64,000 bases of DNA from Flavobacteriaceae bacterium UBA5534. Its GTDB lineage: Bacteria > Bacteroidota > Bacteroidia > Flavobacteriales > Flavobacteriaceae. Position 1 is the stretch's first letter, and every line of letters starts with the position of its first letter. Made by a program: the position numbers and the translations under genes. Location of the stretch: positions 1 to 64,000 of the forward strand of contig DINS01000021.1 in the NCBI GenBank assembly GCA_002426015.1, in the 5' to 3' direction. This document shows, piece after piece, positions 61,166 through 64,000 of the stretch. Below the pieces are notes generated by a model. It was not told the origin of the DNA and made no database searches. It saw nothing but the letters and a program-made list of their open reading frames with translations.

Positions 61166-64000
61166 ATGAGAGTATTTTTATCATTACTTTTTGCCTTTTT
61201 TCTAATCGTTGGCTGCAACAATAAGCCCAAAACCGAACCTGCAAAGAAGGATACATCATTAATTTCTTATGTCAATCCATTTATAGGAACAGGTGGTCAT
61301 GGACACACCTATCCAGGAGCAACCATGCCTTTTGCGATGATGCAATTGAGTCCAGACACGCGTCTGGATGGTTGGGATGGCTGTTCGGGCTATCATTTCA
61401 GTGACAAACACATTTATGGATTTTCTCATACACACTTAAGCGGAACAGGCGTGAGTGATTATGGCGATATTTTATTGATGCCAACAACGAGTGTACAGTT
61501 CAACAATGGAAGTGATGGCAAAAAAGGCTATCGTTCAAGATTTTCGCATAAAAACGAGGTAGCTCAACCAGGATTTTACAAAGTATTATTAGACGATACA
61601 AGTGTCGACGTTGAATTGACCGTATCTGAACGTTCTGGGATTCACAAATACCAATATCCAACTGCGCAAAATCAAATGTTGATTCTCGATTTGTTGCATC
61701 GTGATGAATTATTGAGCGGAAGCATCAAACGAATTTCTGATACAGAGCTTTCTGGTCATCGTCATTCAAAAGCTTGGGCAAAACAGCAAAAACTTTATTA
61801 CTATATCAAGTTTTCACACCCTATTTCGGTCGATTTGGGAGCTTCTAAAAGTCAATACAAAAACAAAAAAGCAGCGTTCCAGTTTGATAATCCTAAAAAT
61901 GAGCCAGTTTATGTCAAAATCGGTATCAGTCCAGTAGATGAAGAAGGTGCTCGCAAAAACATGGAAACCGAAATTGGCGATAAAACCTTTGATCAAATAA
62001 AAGAAATTGCACAATCCACTTGGGAGAAACAACTCGAAAAAATTGTTGTTGAAAGCGATAACAAAGATTATAAGACCAACTTTTATACTGCATTGTACCA
62101 CACGATGATTGCGCCAAATCTCTATCAAGATGTGGATGGTCGCTATCGAGGTATGGATTTAAAAGTGCACGAAACCAAAAAATTTGACTATTATACTGTG
62201 TTTTCCCTTTGGGACACTTATAGAGCAGCACATCCACTATACACCATCATTGAGCAAGAACGCACCAATGATTTTGTAAACACATTTATTTCTAAATATA
62301 ACGAAGGCGGCATTATGCCCATTTGGGATTTATCTGGCAATTATACAGGCTGCATGATTGGTTACCATGCTGTTCCTGTCATTGCTGATGCTTATCTGAA
62401 AGGTATAAGAGGTTACGACGCTGAAAAAGCTTTTGAAGCCATGAAATTTTCTGCGACACGCAATTGGCAAGGGTTAAAATCATATAAAGAATTTGGTTTT
62501 GTTCCAGTAGAAGAAGAAAGCGAATCGGTTTCAAAAACCTTGGAGTATGCTTATGATGATTGGACGATAGCCAAAATGGCTAAAGAAATGGGCAAGGATG
62601 ACGATGAAGAATTATTTACCAAGCGTGCACAATATTACAAGAACGTTTATGACCCAGAAAGCAAATTTATGCGAGGTCGTTTTCGCAATACGTGGTTTTC
62701 CCCTTTCGATCCCTATGAAGTCAATTTCAACTATACCGAAGCCAACGCATGGCAATACAGTAATTATGTGCCACAGGACATTTCTGGGTTAATGAAGTTA
62801 ATGGGCGGAAAAGACTCATTAGACCAACAATTGGATGTTTTATTCACTGCAAAGTCAGAAACTTCAGGTCGTAACCAAGCCGATATTACAGGATTGATTG
62901 GTCAATATGCACACGGTAATGAGCCAAGTCATCACATGGCTTATTTATATAATTTTGTAAATAAACCCTACAAAACACAAGAAAAAGTACATCAAATTTT
63001 GACTACACTTTATAAAAATGCTCCTGATGGCATTTCGGGTAATGAAGATTGTGGTCAGATGAGTGCTTGGTACGTCTTTAGCGCTATGGGATTTTATCCT
63101 GTGACACCAGGCTCCAATCAATATATTATCGGAACACCTTTGTTTAAGAAAACAACAATTAACCTTGAAAATGGCGAAAAGTTCCATATCAAAGCATATG
63201 ATGTAAGTGATGAGAAGAAATACATTGCGTTTGCAAAGCTAAACGGAAGAACATTAAATGAAACCTACCTCTCTCATGAAGACATTATGGAAGGTGGCAC
63301 TTTAGAACTTTGGATGACTGACCAACCAACAGACTGGGGAACATCAGAAGGGGACGAACCCATTACCGAAATTGATGATTATGTGATCGTGCCTGCGCCT
63401 TTCATTGCAAAAGGTGATGTGGCTTTCAAAAATGAAACAGAAATTACTTTAGCAAATGCAGATGCAGATGCTTCTATTTTTTATACATTGAACGATTCAA
63501 CCTTTATAAAATATGAACAGCCTTTCAAGATAGCTGAACCAACTATTTTGAAGGTGTATTCTGAAAAAGATGATGAAAAAAGTGCAATCATAACGACGTC
63601 GTTTTATAAAATTGACCCTAACGTGTCTATTGTTCTAAAAACAGACTATGCCAATCAATATAATGGTGGTGGACAAACCGCTCTCATTGATGGTATAAAA
63701 GGTACTAAAGATTTTAGGACTGGTTCTTGGCAAGGCTATCAAGATAAAGATTTGGTGGCTATTGTCGATTTGGGATCTAACAAACCAATCGAAAATGTGA
63801 GTGTCAACTTTTTACAAGATCAACGTTCTTGGATATTTTATCCTACCGAAGTGCTCTGTTATGTATCGAGTGATAATCAAAATTATCAATTGATATCGAG
63901 CCAAAAAATTGATGCGACCAAAGGTTCAGAAAAAGCAGACATAAAAACCATTCAATTTGATTTAAAAAACAAAAAAGCACAATACCTTAAAGTCGTTGCA
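61166..64000 (+). CDS. GH92 family glycosidase lipoprotein (alpha-mannosidase type), 3' end outside window
   Basis: 945 codons from ATG 61166, still open at the edge. A lipoprotein signal (MRVFLSLLFAFFLIVGC) is followed by the GH92 fold: YVNPFIGTGGHGHTYPGATMPFAMMQLSPDT, SGYHFSDKHIYGFSHTHLSGTG, FSLWDTYRAAHPLYT, NYTEANAWQY (likely catalytic Glu), GNEPSHHMAYLYNF and GNEDCGQMSAWYVFSAMGFYPVTPG (Asp near the base position). From about residue 745 come a chitobiase/FN3-like segment and an F5/8-type-like C-terminal domain. GH92 enzymes are Ca-dependent exo-alpha-mannosidases acting on N-glycan or mannan. TATATTTC (61132-61139) upstream is one base off the -7 box. Confidence 0.93.
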   Translation, partial: MRVFLSLLFAFFLIVGCNNKPKTEPAKKDTSLISYVNPFIGTGGHGHTYPGATMPFAMMQLSPDTRLDGWDGCSGYHFSDKHIYGFSHTHLSGTGVSDYGDILLMPTTSVQFNNGSDGKKGYRSRFSHKNEVAQPGFYKVLLDDTSVDVELTVSERSGIHKYQYPTAQNQMLILDLLHRDELLSGSIKRISDTELSGHRHSKAWAKQQKLYYYIKFSHPISVDLGASKSQYKNKKAAFQFDNPKNEPVYVKIGISPVDEEGARKNMETEIGDKTFDQIKEIAQSTWEKQLEKIVVESDNKDYKTNFYTALYHTMIAPNLYQDVDGRYRGMDLKVHETKKFDYYTVFSLWDTYRAAHPLYTIIEQERTNDFVNTFISKYNEGGIMPIWDLSGNYTGCMIGYHAVPVIADAYLKGIRGYDAEKAFEAMKFSATRNWQGLKSYKEFGFVPVEEESESVSKTLEYAYDDWTIAKMAKEMGKDDDEELFTKRAQYYKNVYDPESKFMRGRFRNTWFSPFDPYEVNFNYTEANAWQYSNYVPQDISGLMKLMGGKDSLDQQLDVLFTAKSETSGRNQADITGLIGQYAHGNEPSHHMAYLYNFVNKPYKTQEKVHQILTTLYKNAPDGISGNEDCGQMSAWYVFSAMGFYPVTPGSNQYIIGTPLFKKTTINLENGEKFHIKAYDVSDEKKYIAFAKLNGRTLNETYLSHEDIMEGGTLELWMTDQPTDWGTSEGDEPITEIDDYVIVPAPFIAKGDVAFKNETEITLANADADASIFYTLNDSTFIKYEQPFKIAEPTILKVYSEKDDEKSAIITTSFYKIDPNVSIVLKTDYANQYNGGGQTALIDGIKGTKDFRTGSWQGYQDKDLVAIVDLGSNKPIENVSVNFLQDQRSWIFYPTEVLCYVSSDNQNYQLISSQKIDATKGSEKADIKTIQFDLKNKKAQYLKVVA

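Overview
The window is a piece of a low-GC Bacteroidota chromosome, almost certainly Flavobacteriaceae. The evidence is the type IX secretion and gliding gene sprA, a RemB-like barrel, an alternative complex III operon (actA-F) joined to aa3 oxidase genes, DUF2723 and DUF6705-like proteins, a type-B-sorted adhesin-like protein, and repeated TAnnTTTG -7 boxes. I see no transposase, integrase, phage gene or CRISPR array.

Layout. 1-2591: 5' part of a giant secreted repeat protein. 2.9-7.5 kb (+): Nfu-type Fe-S scaffold, dodecin, DUF255 thioredoxin-domain protein, DUF1304 membrane protein, MscS channel. 7.5-10.8 kb (-): tolC, hlyD-type adaptor, tsaB. 11-16.3 kb (-): cytochrome oxidase accessory and assembly block (CxxC membrane peptide, DUF420, SCO, SCO-like protein, COX IV, two COX III, heme O synthase). 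16.4-19.8 kb (-): three small exported proteins of one apparent family and a lipoprotein with a JAMM-like motif, next to a 65-bp imperfect direct repeat; this is the most accessory-looking part. 20.0-23.9 kb (-): RemB-like protein and two TonB-type proteins, one with a frameshifted C-terminus. 24-37.2 kb (-): vanZ, gcvH, sprA, ruvA, maeB, queG, ruvB. 37.3-48.9 kb (-): actABCDEF followed by coxB and coxA. 49.1-54 kb: SPOR protein (+), then rimP-nusA-infB (-) behind an apparent attenuator. 54.2-64 kb: two-domain universal stress protein, tRNA-Gln, DUF2723 glycosyltransferase-like protein, polysaccharide deacetylase, cysteine-less thioredoxin, metallophosphoesterase and the 5' part of a GH92 mannosidase lipoprotein.

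How it works together. The 11-16 kb and 37-49 kb blocks supply one aerobic chain: ACIII takes electrons from menaquinol and passes them by c-type hemes to an aa3 oxidase, with SCO and CtaB supplying copper and heme chemistry. SprA and the RemB-like protein belong to outer-membrane secretion and gliding, which is how proteins such as the one at 1-2591 would leave the cell. No clear new multi-gene system stands out. The best leads are a rimP-nusA-infB leader with a four-codon ORF next to a terminator, the TonB frameshift beside its intact paralogue, the exported-protein cluster at 16.4-19.8 kb, and two genes whose start codons lie almost on the -7 box beside a terminator.
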